Assembly: GCF_029227915.1 (NCBI RefSeq) | Contig: NC_079875.1 | Coordinates: 21,137,001 to 21,201,000, forward strand | Direction of reading: 5' to 3' | Origin: Hydractinia symbiolongicarpus | Taxonomy: Eukaryota; Cnidaria; Hydrozoa; Anthoathecata; Hydractiniidae | DNA: 64,000 nt | Shown here: one piece after another, positions 12,162 through 24,748 of the stretch | Numbering within the stretch: the first letter of the stretch is position 1 | Layout of the letters: each line of letters opens with the position of its first letter | The notes under the pieces: model-generated | What the model was told of the DNA's origin: nothing | Database searches by the model: none | What the model saw: the letters and a program-made list of their open reading frames with translations, nothing else | Program-made: the position numbers and the translations under genes

Positions 12162-13982
12162 GAACCACTTGGAACGTTGTAGGGCAATGAGACTGGAAGG
12201 AATAGTCCAATGGTAAGCTGCCCAGGCAGAGGGAACCACGTGATTTACGTGTGAGGCCTTTATTACACTGCAAAAGGCCATATTACAGCCTTTATAGGAA
12301 GATGCACGTAGTTAAGAGTGTTGTAAAGCGACGGCGCTAAGGAAAACGACTTGGGATGTTGTAGCGCATTAAGACTGGAACGACTAGTCCAATCATAACC
12401 TGCGCAGGCAGATGGAACCTCGTGATTTACGTGTGAGGCTTTTATTAGACTGCAAAAAGCCATATTACAGCCTTTAAACGACTGTGCATGCAGTTAATGG
12501 TGTTCTAAGGCGACGGCGCTAATGAAAGCGACTTTCGACGATGAAGCGCATTGAGACTGGAACGACTAGTCCAATGGTAAGCTGCGCAGGCAGATGAAAC
12601 CACGTGATTTACATGTGAGGCTTTTATTAGACTGGAAAAGGGCATATTATAGCCTTTGTAGGACGATGCACGTAGTTAAGAGTGTTCTAAAGCGACGGCG
12701 CTAATGAAAACAACTTGGGACGTTGTAGCGCATTGAGACTGGAAGGAATAGTCCAATGGTAACCTGCGCAGACAGGTGAAACCACGTGATTTACGTGTGA
12801 GGTCTTTATTAGACTGCAAAAGGCCATAACACGGTCGTTATAGGGCTGTGCACGTAATTAAGAGAGTTCTGAGGCCACGGCGCTAAGGAGAACCACTTGG
12901 AACGTTGTTGTGCATTGAGACTGGAAGGAATAGTCAATTGGTAACCTGCGCAGGCAGATGGAACCTCGTGATTTACGTGTGAGGTCTTTATTAGACTGCA
13001 AAAGGTCATATTACAGCCTTTATAGGACTGTGCACGTAGTGAAGAGAGTTCTAAGGCGACGGCGCTAATGAAAACGACTTGGGACGTTGTAGCGCATTGA
13101 GACTGGAACGAATAGTCCAATGGTAACCTGCACAGGCAGATGGAACAACGTGATTTACGTGTGAGGCCTTTATTACCCTGCAAAACGCCATATTACGGTC
13201 GTTATAGGGCTGTGCACGTAATTAAGAGAGCTCTAAAGCCACGGCGCTAAATAGAACCACTTGGAACGTTGTAGGGCATTGAGACTGGAGGGAATAGTCC
13301 AATGGTAAGCTGCGCAGGCAGGTGAAACCACGTGATTTACGTGTGAGGCCTTTATTAGACTGCAAAAGGCCATATTACAGCCTTTATAGGACGATGCACG
13401 TAGTTAAGAGTGTTGAAAAGCGACGGCGCTAGGGAAAACGACTTGGGACGTTGTACCACATTGAGACTTGAACGACTAGTCCAATGGTAACCGGCGCAGG
13501 CAACTCAAACCGCGTGATTTAAGTGTGCGGCCTTTATTAGACTGCAAAAGGCCATACTACGGTCTTTATAGGACTCTACACGTAGTTAAGAGTGTTTTAA
13601 GGCCACGGCGCTAAGGAGAACCACTTGGAACGTTGTTGTGCATTGAGACTGGAAGGAATAGTCAATTGGTAACCTGCACAGGCAGATGGAACCTCGTGAT
13701 TTACGTGTGAGGTCTTTATTAGACTGCAAAAGGTCATATTACAGCCTTTATAGGACTGTGCACGTAGTGAAGAGAGTTCTAAGGCGACGGCGCTAATGAA
13801 AACGACTTGGGACGTTGTAGCGCATTGAGACTGGAACAAATAGTCCAATGGTAACCTGCACAGGCAGATGGAACAACGTGATTTACGTGTGAGGCCTTTA
13901 TTACCCTGCAAAACGCCATATTACGGTCGTTATAGGGCTCTGCACGTAATTAAGAGAGCTCTAAAGCCACGGCGCTGAATAG
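12162..13982. repeat. 2962-bp duplication unit, copy 2 (shortened)
   Basis: This is collinear with 9,200-12,161 but about 1,820 bases long. It lacks the extra 778 bases and two further monomers (364 bases) near 13,183-13,281. There the offset to copy 1 falls from 2,962 to 2,598, marked by the rare GACTGGAGGGAATAG at about 10,686 and 13,283. Its second part matches 11,761-12,161 at offset 1,820, including the private CTCTGCACGTAATT and CTGAATAGAACC variants. Confidence 0.85.
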
Positions 13983-14421
13983 AACCACTTGGAACGTTGT
14001 AGGGCATTGTGACTGGAAGGAATAGTCCGATGGTAAGCTGCGCAGGCATATGGAACCTCGTTATTTAAGTGTGCGGCCTTTATTAGACTGCAAAAGGCCA
14101 TACTACGGTCTTTATAGGACTCTACACGTAGTTAAGAGTGTTCTAAGGCGATGGCACTAATGAAAACGACTTGGGATGTTGTAGCGCATTGAGTCTGGAA
14201 CGACTAGTCCAATGGTAACCTGCACAGGCAGATGGAACCACGTGATTTACGTGTGAGGCCTTTATTAGACTGCAAAAGGTCATATTACAGCCCTTATAGG
14301 ACTGTGTACGTAGTTAAGGGTGTTCTAAGGCGACGGCGCTAATGAAAGCGACCTTAGACGTTGTAGCGCATTGAGACTGGAACGACTAGTCCAATGCTAA
14401 CCTGCGCAGGCAGATAGAACC

Positions 14422-14438
14422 ACGTGATTACGTGCGAG
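14422..14438. repeat. One-base-short anchor GTGATTACG (first of four)
   Basis: The monomer anchor lacks one T here (GTGATTACGTGCGAGGC). The same change occurs near 26,451, 35,031 and 38,851, each time in the unit after CCAATGCTAACC. This marks common descent of those four places. Confidence 0.88.
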
Positions 14439-15332
14439 GCTTTTATTAGACTGCAAAAGGCCATATTACAGCCTTTATAGCACTGTGCACGCACTTAAGA
14501 GTGTTCTAAGGCATCGGCGCTAAGGAAAACCACTTGGAACGTTGTAGTGCATTGACTATGGAAGGAATATTCCAATGGTAACCGGCGCAGGCATCTGAAA
14601 CCACTTGAGTTACGTCTGCGGCCTTTATTGGACTGCAAAAGGCCATATTACAGCCTTTATAGGACTGTGCACGCAGTTAATAGTGTTCTAAGGCGACGGC
14701 GCTAATGAAAGCGACTTTGGACGATGAAGCGCATTGAGACTGGAACGACTAGTCCAATGGTAACTTGTCCAGGCAGATGGAACCACGTGATTTACGCGTT
14801 AGGCCTTTATTAGACTGCAAAAAGCCATATTACAGCCTTTATAGCACTGTGCACGTAGTTAAGAGTGTTGTAAGACAACGGCGCTAATGAGAGCGACTTG
14901 GGACGTTGTAGCGCATTGAGACTGGAAGGAATAGTCCAGTGGTAACCTGCGCAGGAAGATGGAGCGGCGTGATTTAATTGTGCGTCCTTTATTAGACTGC
15001 AAACAAGATATTACGGTCTTTATGGCACTGTGCACGTAGTTAAGAGTGTTCTAAGGCAACGGCGCTAATGAAGACGACTTGGGACGTTGTAGCGCATTGA
15101 GACTGGAACGACTAGTCCAATGGTAACCTGCGCAGTCAGGTGAAACCACGTGATTTACGTGTGAGTTTATATTAGTCTTTAAAAGGCCATATTACAGCCT
15201 TTATAGCACTGTGCACGTAGTTAAGAGTGTTCTAAGGCAACGGGGCTAATGAAGACGACTTGGGACGTTGTAGCGCATTGAGACTGGAACGACTAGTCCA
15301 ATGGTAACCTGCGCAGTCAGGTGAAACCAAAT

Positions 15333-15533
15333 GATTTACGTGTGAGGCCTTTATTGGACTGCAAAAGGCCATATTACGGCCTTTATAGGACTGTGCACGT
15401 AGTTAATAGTGTTCTAAGGCGACGGCGCTAATGAAAGCGACTTTGGACAATGTAGTGCATTGAGACTGGAGGGACTAGTCCAATGGTAACATGCGAGGCT
15501 AGATGGAACCGGCGCAGGCAACTCAAACCGCGT
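15333..15533. repeat. 201-bp monomer (19-bp insertion)
   Basis: GATTT anchors at 15,333 and 15,534 are 201 apart. The extra 19 bases (about 15,491-15,509) end in GGAACC and are followed by GGCGCAGGCAACTC. This looks like a join of two monomer types at a shared AACC. This copy differs from the other six by ATGCGAGGC in place of CTGCAAAGC. Confidence 0.88.
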
Positions 15534-15940
15534 GATTTAAGTGTGCGGCCTTTATTAAACTGCAAAAGGCCATACTACGGTCTTTATAGGACTCTACACG
15601 TAGTTAAGAGTGTTTTAAGGCCACGGCGCTAAGGAGAACTACTTGGAACGTTGTAGTGCAATGACACTGGAAGGAATAGTCCAATGGTAAGCTGCGGAGG
15701 CAGGTGAAACCAGGTGATTTACGTGTGAGGCCTTTATTAGACTGCAAAAGGCCATATTACAGCCTTTATAGGACGATGCACGTAGTTAAGAGTGTTGAAA
15801 AGCGACGGCGCTAAGGAAAACGACTTGGGACGTTGTACCACATTGAGACTTGAAGGACTAGTCCAATGGTAACCTGCGCAGGCAGATGGAACCTCGTGAT
15901 TTACGTGTGAGGTGTTTATTTGACTGCAAAAGGCCATATT

Positions 15941-17849
15941 AAAGCCTTTATATGACTGTGCACGTAGTTAAGAGTGTTCTAAGGCGACGGCACTAATGAA
16001 AATGACTTGGGATGTTGTAGCGCATTGAGACTGGAACGACTAGTCCAATGGTAACCTGCACAGGCAGATGGAACCACGTGATTTACGTGTGAGGCCTTTA
16101 TTCGACTGCAAAAGGTCATATTACAGCCTTTAAACGACTGTGCATGCAATTAATGGTGTTCTAAGGCGACGGCGCTAATGAAAGCGACTTTCGACGATGA
16201 AGCGCATTGAGACTGGAACGACTAGTCCAATGGTAAGCTGCGCAGGCAGATGAAACCACGTGATTTACATGTGAGGCTTTTATTAGACTGGAAAAGGGCA
16301 TATTATAGCTTTTGTAGGACGATGCACGTAGTTACGAGTGTTCTAAAGCGACGGCGCTAATGAAAACAACTTGGGACGTTGTAGCGCATTGAGACTGGAA
16401 GGAACAGTCCAATGGTAACCTGCGCAGACAGGTGAAACCACGTGATTTACGTGTGAGGTCTTTATTAGACTGCAAAAGGCCATAATACGGTCGTTATAGG
16501 GCTGTGCACGTAATTAAGAGAGTTCTAAGGCCACGGCGCTAAGGAGAACCACTTGGAACGTTGTTGTGCATTGAGACTGGAAGGAATAGTCAATTGGTAA
16601 CCTGCGCAGGCAGATGGAACCTCGTGATTTACGTGTGAGGTCTTTATTAGACTGCAAAAGGTCATATTACAGCCTTTATAGGACTGTGCACGTAGTGAAG
16701 AGAGTTCTGAGGCGACGGCGCTAATGAAAACGACTTGGGACGTTGTAGCACATTGAGATTGGAACGAATAGTCCAATGTTAACCTGCACAGGCATATGGA
16801 ACAACGTGATTTACGTGTGAGGCCTTTATTACCCTGCAAAACGACATATTACGGTCGTTATAAGGCTGAGCACGTAATTAGGAGAGCTCTAAAGCCACGG
16901 TGCTAAATAGAACCACTTGGAACGTTGTAGGGCATTGAGACTGGAAGGAATAGTCCAATGGTAAGCTGCGCAGGCAGGTGAAACCACGTGATTTACGTGT
17001 GAAGCCTTTATTAGACTGCAAAAGGCCATATTACAGCCTTTATAGGACGATGCACGTAGTTAAGAGTGTTGAAAAGCGACGGCGCTAGGGAAAACGACTT
17101 GGGACGTTGTACCACATTGAGACTTAAAGGACTAGTCCAATGGTAACCTGCGCAGGCAGATGGAACCTCGTGATTTAAGTGTGCGGCCTTTATTAGACTG
17201 CAAAAGGCCATACTACGGTCTTTATAGCACTGTGCACGCACTTAAGAGTGTTCTAAGGCAACGGCGCTAAGGAAAACCACTTGGAACGTTGTAGTGCATT
17301 GACTATGGAAGGAATATTCCAATGGTAACCGGCGCAGGCATCTGAAACCACTTGAGTTACGTCTGCGGCCTTTATTGGACTGCAAAAGGCCATATTACAG
17401 CCTTTATAGGACTGTGCACGCAGTTAATAGTGTTCTAAGGCGACGGCGCTAATGAAAGCGACTTTGGACGATGAAGCGCATTGAGACTGGAACGACTAGT
17501 CCAATGTTAACTTGTCCAGGCAGATGGAACCACGTGATTTACGCGTTAGGCCTTTATTAGACTGCAAAAATCCATATTACAGCCTTTATAAGACTGTGCA
17601 CGTAGTTAAGAGTCTTGTAAGGCAACGGCGCTAATGAGAACGACTTGGGACGTTGTAGCGCATTGAGACTGGAACGACAAGTCCAATGGTAATCGGCGCA
17701 GGCAGCTGAAACCGCGTGATTTACGTGTTAGGCCTTTATTAGACTGCAAAAGGCCACATTACGGTCTTTATAGCACTGTGCACGTAGTTAAGAGTGTTCT
17801 AAGGCCATGGCGCTAAGGAAAACCACTTTGAAAGTTGTAGTGCATTGAG
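15941..17849. repeat. Mosaic satellite segment related to 32.2-33.4 and 51.85-52.46 kb
   Basis: From about 16,300 to 17,560 this matches about 32,160-33,421 at offset 15,861. The match ends where this copy reads CTGCAAAAATCCATATT and the other CTGCAAAAGGCCACATT. From about 17,221 to 17,850 it matches about 51,851-52,460 at offset 34,630, which shares the AAAAATCC variant. The segment is thus a crossover point between two lineages. Confidence 0.75.
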
Positions 17850-20600
17850 ACTGGAAGGAATAGTCCAATGGTAACCTGCGCAGGGAGATGGAGCGGCGTG
17901 ATTTAATTGTGCGACCTTTATTAGACTGCAAAAGGCCATATTACGGTCTTTATAGCACTGTGCACGTAGTTAAGAGTGTTCTAAGGCCACAGCACTAAGG
18001 AAAACGACTTGGGACGTTGTAGCGCATTGAGACTGGAACGAATAGTCCAATGGTAAGCTGCGCAGGCAGATGAAACCACGTGATTTACATGTGAGGCTTT
18101 TATTAGACTGGAAAAGGGCATATTATAGCCTTTGTAGGACGATGCACGTAGTTAAGAGTGTACTAAAGCAACGGCGCTAATGAAAACAACTTGGGACGTT
18201 GTAGCGCATTGAGATTGGAAGGAATAGTCCAATGGTAACCTGCGCAGACAGGTGAAACCACGTGATTTACGTGTGAGTTCTTTATTAGACTGCAAAAGGC
18301 CATAATACGGTCGTTATAGGACTGTGCACGTAATTAAGAGAGTTCTGAGGCCACGGCGCTAAGGAGAACCACTTGGAACGTTGTTGTGCATTGAGACTGG
18401 AAGGAATAGTCCAATGGTAAGCTGGTCAGGCAGAGGGAACCACGTGATTTACGTGTGAGGCCTTTATTACACTGCAAAGGCCATATTACAGCCTTTATAG
18501 GAAGATGCACGTAGTTAAGAGTGTTGTAAAGCGACGGCGCTAATGAAAACGACTTGGGATGTTGTAGCGCATTGAGACTGGAACGACTAGTCCAATGGTA
18601 ACCTGCGCAGGCAGATGGAACCTCGTGATTTACGTGTGAGGTCTTTATTTGACTTCAAAAGGCCATATTACAGCCTTTATAGGACTGTGCACGCAGTTAA
18701 GAGAGTTCTAAAGCCACGGCGCTATGGAAAACAACTTGGGACGTTGTAGCACACTGAGACTGGAAAGACTAGTCCAATGGTAACCGGCCGAGGCAACTCA
18801 AACCGCGTGATTTAAGTGTGCGGCCTTTATTAGACTGCAAAAGGTCATACTACGGTCTTTATAGGACTCCACACGTAGTTAAGAGTGTTTTAAGGCCACG
18901 GCGCTAAGGAGAACTACTTGGAACGTTGTAGTGCAATGACACTGGAAGGAATAGTCAATTGGTAACCTGCGCAGGCAGATGGAACCTCGTGATTTACGTG
19001 TGAGGTCTTTATTAGACTGCAAAAGGTCATATTACAGCCTTTATAGGACTGTGCACGTAGTTAAGAGAGTTCTAAGGCGACGGCGCTAATGAAAACGACT
19101 TGGGACGTTGTAGCGCATTGAGACTGGAACGAATAGTCCAATGGTAACCTGCGCAGGCAGATGGAGCCTCGTGATTTACGTGTGAGGTCTTTATTTGACT
19201 TCAAAAGGCCATATTGCAGCCTTTATATGACTGTGCACGTAGTTAAGAGTGTTCTAAGGCGACGGCACTAATGAAAATGACTTGGGATGTTGTAGCGCAT
19301 TGAGACTGGAACGACTAGTCCAATGGTAACCTGCACAGGCAGATGGAACCACGTGATTTACGTGTGAGGCCTTTATTAGACTGCAAAAGGTCATATTACA
19401 GCCCTTATAGGACTGTGCACGTAGTTAAGAGTGTTCTAAGGCGACGGCGCTAATGAAAGCGACTTTAGACGTTGTAGCGCATTGAGACTGGAACGACTAG
19501 TCCAATGGTAACCTGCGCAGGCAGATAGAACCACGTGATTTACGTGCGAGGCTTTTATTACCCTGCAAAACGCCATATTACGGTCGTTATAGGGCTGTGC
19601 ACGTAATTAAGAGAGCTCTAAAGCCACGGCGCTAAATAGAACCACTTGGAACGTTGTAGGGCATTGAGACTGGAAGGAATAGTCCAATGGTAACCTGCGC
19701 AGGCAGATAGAACCACGTGATTTACGTGCGAGGCTTTTATTACCCTGCAAAACGCCATATTACGGTCGTTATAGGGCTGTGCACGTAATTAAGAGAGCTC
19801 TAAAGCCACGGCGCTAAATAGAACCACTTGGAACGTTGTAGGGCATTGAGACTGGAAGGAATAGTCCAATGGTAACCTGCGCAGACAGGTGAAACCACGT
19901 GATTTACGTGTGAGGTCTTTATTAGACTGCAAAAGGCCATAATACGGTCGTTATAGGGCTGTGCACGTAATTAAGAGAGTTCTGAGGCCACGGCGCTAAG
20001 GAGAACCACTTGGAACGTTGTTGTGCATTGAGACTGGAAGGAATAGTCAATTGGTAACCTGCGCAGGCAGATGGAACCTCGTGATTTACGTGTGAGGTCT
20101 TAATTAGACTGAAAAAGGTCATATTACAGCCTTTATGGGACTGTGCACGCAGTTAAGAGAGTTCTAAAGCCACGGCGCTATGGAAAACAACTTGGGACGT
20201 TGTAGCACACTGAGACTGGAAAGACTAGTCCAATGGTAACCGGCGCAGGCAACTCAAACCGCGTGATTTAAGTGTGCGGCCTTTATTAGACTGCAAAAGG
20301 CCATACTACGGTCTTTATAGGACTCTACACGTAGTTAAGAGTGTTTTAAGGCCACGGCGCTAAGGAGAACTACTTGGAACGTTGTAGTGCAATGACACTG
20401 GAAGGAATAGTCCAATGGTAAGCTGCGCAGGCAGGTGAAACCAGGTGATTTACGTGTGAGGCCTTTATTAGACTGCAAAAGGCCATATTACAGCCTTTAT
20501 AGGACGATGCACGTAGTTAAGAGTGTTGAAAAGCGACGGCGCTAAGGAAAACGACTTGGGACGTTGTACCACATTGAGACTTGAAGGACTAGTCCAATCA
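17850..20600. repeat. Segment A copy 2 (paralogue of 5.96-9.2 kb)
   Basis: About 15 monomers matching copy 1 at offset about 11,895, changing to 11,713 near 19.9 kb and back to 11,895 by 21.2 kb. The shifts of exactly one monomer mark single-unit gains and losses. Two adjacent monomers starting near 19,516 and 19,698 are nearly identical, so the newest event here is a 182-bp duplication. Confidence 0.8.
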
Positions 20601-21328
20601 TAACCTGCGCAGGCAGATGGAACCTCGTGATTTACGTGTGAGGTCTTTATTTGACTGCAAAAGGCCATATTAAAGCCTTTATATGACTGTGCACGTAGTT
20701 AAGAGTGTTCTAAGGCGACGGCACTAATGAAAATGACTTGGGATGTTGTAGCGCATTGAGACTGGAACGACTAGTCCAATGGTAACCTGCACAGGCAGAT
20801 GGAACCACGTGATTTACATGTGAGGCCTTTATTAGACTGCAAAAGGTCATATTACAGCCCTTATAGGACTGTGCACGTAGTTAAGAGTGTTCTAAGGCGA
20901 CGGCGCTAATGAAAGCGACCTTAGACGTTGTAGCGCATTGAGACTGGAACGACTAGTTCAATGGTAACCTGCGCAGGCAGATAGAACCACGTGATTTACG
21001 TGCGAGGCTTATAATACCCTGCAAAACGACATATTACGGTCGTTATAGGGCTGTGCACGTAATTAAGAGAGCTCTAAAGCCACGGCGCTAAATAGAACCA
21101 CTTGGAACGTTGTAGGGCATTGAGACTGGAAGGAATAGTCCAATGGTAAGCTGCCCAGGCAGAGGGAACCACGTGATTTACGTGTGAGGCCTTTATTACA
21201 CTGCAAAAGGCCATATTACAGCCTTTATAGGAAGATGCACGTAGTTAAGAGTGTTGTAAAGCGACGGCGCTAAGGAAAACGACTTGGGATGTTGTAGTGC
21301 ATTAAGACTGGAACGACTAGTCCAATGA
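20601..21328. repeat. 728-bp four-monomer duplication, copy 1
   Basis: Exactly four monomers, repeated next door at offset 728. Both copies hold the rare CTAGTTCAATGG (20,952 and 21,680) and AAAACGACATATT (near 21,020 and 21,748). The related 9.3-kb segment has this block only once, so the tandem duplication is specific to this copy. Confidence 0.87.
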
Positions 21329-22095
21329 TAACCTGCGCAGGCAGATGGAACCTCGTGATTTACGTGTGAGGTCTTTATTTGACTGCAAAAGGCCATATTA
21401 AAGCCTTTATATGACTGTGCACGTAGTTAAGAGTGTTCTAAGGCGACGGCACTAATGAAAATGACTTGGGATGTTGTAGCGCATTGAGACTGGAACGACT
21501 AGTCCAATGGTAACCTGCACAGGCAGATGGAACCACGTGATTTACATGTGAGGCCTTTATTAGACTGCAAAAGGTCATATTACAGCCCTTATAGGACTGT
21601 GCACGTAGTTAAGAGTGTTCTAAGGCGACGGCGCTAATGAAAGCGACCTTAGACGTTGTAGCGCATTGAGACTGGAACGACTAGTTCAATGGTAACCTGC
21701 GCAGGCAGATAGAACCACGTGATTTACGTGCGAGGCTTATAATACCCTGCAAAACGACATATTACGGTCGTTATAGGGCTGTGCACGTAATTAAGAGAGC
21801 TCTAAAGCCACGGCGCTAAATAGAACCACTTGGAACGTTGTAGGGCATTGAGACTGGAAGGAATAGTCCAATGGTAAGCTGCCCAGGCAGAGGGAACCAC
21901 GTGATTTACGTGTGAGGCCTTTATTACACTGCAAAAGGCCATATTACAGCCTTTATAGGAAGATGCACGTAGTTAAGAGTGTTGTAAAGCGACGGCGCTA
22001 AGGAAAACGACTTGGGATGTTGTAGTGCATTAAGACTGGAACGACTAGTCCAATGATAACCTGCGCAGGCAGATGGAACCTCGTGATTTACGTGT
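21329..22095. repeat. 728-bp four-monomer duplication, copy 2
   Basis: Second copy of the four-monomer block. It departs from copy 1 near 22,095, where it reads AGGCTTTTATTAG against AGGTCTTTATTTG in copy 1. From there it continues collinear with about 9,480 onward at offset 12,623. Confidence 0.85.
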
Positions 22096-23110
22096 GAGGC
22101 TTTTATTAGACTGCAAAAAGCCATATTACAGCCTTTAAACGACTGTGCATGCAGTTAATGGTGTTCTAAGGCGACGGCGCTAATGAAAGCGACTTTCGAC
22201 GATGAAACGCATTGAGACTGGAACGACTAGTCCAATGGTAAGCTGCGCAGGCAGATGAAACCACGTGATTTACATGTGAGGCTTTTATTAGACTGGAAAA
22301 GGGCATATTATAGCCTTTGTAGGACGATGCACGTAGTTAAGAGTGTTCTAAAGCGACGGCGCTAATGAAAACAACTTGGGACGTTGTAGCGCATTGAGAC
22401 TGGAAGGAATAGTCCAATGGTAACCTGCGCAGACAGGTGAAACCACGTGATTTACGTGTGAGGTCTTTATTAGACTGCAAAAGGCCATAATACGGTCGTT
22501 ATAGGGCGGTGCACGTAATTAAGAGAGTTCTGAGGCCACGGCGCTAAGGAGAACCACTTGGAACGTTGTTGTGCATTGAGACTGGAAGGAATAGTCAATT
22601 GGTAACCTGCGCAGGCAGATGGAACCTCGTGATTTACGTGTGAGGTCTTTATTAGACTGCAAAAGGTCATATTACAGCCTTTATAGGACTGTGCACGTAG
22701 TGAAGAGAGTTCTAAGGCGACGGCGGTAATGAAAACGACTTGGGACGTTGTAGCGCATTGAGACTGGAACGAATAGTCCAATGGTAACCTGCACAGGCAG
22801 ATGGAACAACGTGATTTACGTGTGAGGCCTTTATTACCCTGCAAAACGCCATATTACGGTCGTTATAGGGCTGTGCACGTAATTAAGAGAGCTCTAAAGC
22901 CACGGCGCTAAATAGAACCACTTGGAACGTTGTAGGGCATTGTGACTGGAAGGAATAGTCCGATGGTAAGCTGCGCAGGCAGATGAAACCACGTGATTTA
23001 CATGTGAGGCTTTTATTAGACTGGAAAAGGGCATATTATAGCCTTTGTAGGACGATGCACGTAGTTAAGAGTGTTCTAAAGCGACGGCGCTAAGGAAAAC
23101 GACTTGGGAC
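22096..23110. repeat. Segment paralogous to 9.47-10.49 kb
   Basis: This continues segment A copy 2 and matches 9,473-10,487 at offset 12,623, with isolated substitutions such as GATGAAACGC near 22,201 against GATGAAGCGC. The match runs on past 23.1 kb to the point where copy 1 has its 778-bp junction; this copy has no such junction. Confidence 0.8.
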
Positions 23111-24748
23111 GTTGTAGCGCATTGAGACTGGAAGGAATAGTCCAATGGTAACCTGCACAGGCAGATGGAACAACGTGATTTACGTGTGAGGCCTTTATTA
23201 CCCTGCAAAACGCCATATTACGGTCGTTATAGGGCTGTGCACGTAATTAAGAGAGCTCTAAAGCCACGGCGCTAAATAGAACCACTTGGAACGTTGTAGG
23301 GCATTGAGACTGGAAGGAATAGTCCAATGGTAAGCTGCGCAGGCAGGTGAAACCACGTGATTTACGTGTGAGGCCTTTATTAGACTGCAAAAGGCCATAT
23401 TACAGCCTTTATAGGACGATGCACGTAGTTAAGAGTGTTGAAAAGCGACGGCGCTAGGGAAAACGACTTGGGACGTTGTACCACATTGAGACTTGAACGA
23501 CTAGTCCAATGGTAACCGGCGCAGGCAACTCAAACCGCGTGATTTAAGTGTGCGGCCTTTATTAGACTGCAAAAGGCCATACTACGGTCTTTATAGGACT
23601 CTACACGTAGTTAAGAGTGTTTTAAGGCCACGGCGCTAAGGAGAACTACTTGGAACGTTGTAGTGCAATGACACTGGAAGGAATAGTCCAATGGTAAGCT
23701 GCGCAGGCAGGTGAAACCAGGTGATTTACGTGTGAGGCCTTTATTAGACTGCAAAAGGTCATATTACAGCCTTTATAGGACGATGCACGTAGTTAAGAGT
23801 GTTGAAAAGCGACGGCGCTAAGGAAAACGACTTGGGACGTTGTACCACATTGAGACTTGAAGGACTAGTCCAATGGTAACCTGCGCAGGCAGATGGAACC
23901 TCGTGATTTACGTGTGAGGTCTTTATTTGACTGCAAAAGGCCATATTAAAGCCTTTATATGACTGTGCACGTAGTTAAGAGTGTTCTAAGGCGACGGCAC
24001 TAATGAAAATGACTTGGGATGTTGTAGCGCATTGAGACTGGAAGGAATAGTCAAATGGTAACCAGCGCAGACAGGTGAAACCACGTCATTTACGTGTGAG
24101 GTCTTTATTAGACTGCAAAAGGCCATCATACGGTCGTTATAGGGCTGTGCACGTAATTAAGAGAGTTCTGAGGCCACGCCGCTAAGGAGAACCACTTGGA
24201 ACGTTGTTGTGCATTGAGACTGGAAGGAATAGTCAATTGGTAACCTGCGCAGGCAGATGGAACCTCGTGATTTACGTGTGAGGTCTTTATTAGACTGCAA
24301 AAGGTCATATTACAGCCTTTATAGGACTGTGCACGTAGTGAAGAGAGTTCTAAGGCGACGGCGCTAATGAAAACGACTTGGGACGTTGTAGCGCATTGAG
24401 ACTGGAACAAATAGTCCAATGGTAACCTGCACAGGCAGATGGAACAACGTGATTTACGTGTGAGGCCTTTATTACCCTGCAAAACGTCATATTACGGTCG
24501 TTATAGGGCTGTGCACGTAATTAAGAGAGCTCTAAAGCCACGGCGCTGAATAGAACCACTTGGAACGTTGTAGGGCATTGTGACTGGAAGGAATAGTCCG
24601 ATGGTAAGCTGCGCAGGCAGATGGAACCTCGTTATTTAAGTGTGCGGCCTTTATTAGACTGCAAAAGGCCATACTACGGTCTTTATAGGACTCTACACGT
24701 AGTTAAGAGTGTTCTAAGGCGATGGCACTAATGAAAACGACTTGGGAT
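23111..24748. repeat. 1638-bp nine-monomer duplication, copy 1
   Basis: Exactly nine monomers, repeated at offset 1,638. The only difference I saw between copies is C at 23,517 against A at 25,155. The bounding differences are C at 23,110 against T at 24,748 on the left, and G at 24,772 against C at 26,410 on the right. It includes private variants such as CCACGTCATTTACG and CCACGCCGCTAAGG. Confidence 0.93.

Larger units (their letters stand above)
13983..15940. repeat. Mosaic satellite segment related to 26.2-28.5 kb
   Basis: About 11 monomers. Landmarks shared with about 26,220-28,450 are the CTCGTTATTTAAGTG unit (near 14,057), the one-base-short CACGTGATTACGTGCG (near 14,422), the CACTTGAGTTACGTC unit, the TATTAGTCTTTAAAAGG unit (near 15,171) and the 201-bp monomer at 15,333. 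This copy carries private changes such as AACATGCGAGGC near 15,489. Confidence 0.75.

Noticed and set aside
14000-17850. Possible transposon insertion in a mosaic region
   Set aside because: Every 182-base step still shows the monomer landmarks. There are no terminal repeats, target-site duplications or foreign sequence; the mosaic is explained by joining of satellite variants.
22470-22844. Longest class of open frames (124 codons, starting MQGNKG), seen at several places
   Set aside because: These span two monomers read in two different frames and exist only where particular subtypes adjoin. Copies are conserved because the DNA block was recently duplicated, not because of protein selection. 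The sequence resembles no family I know.
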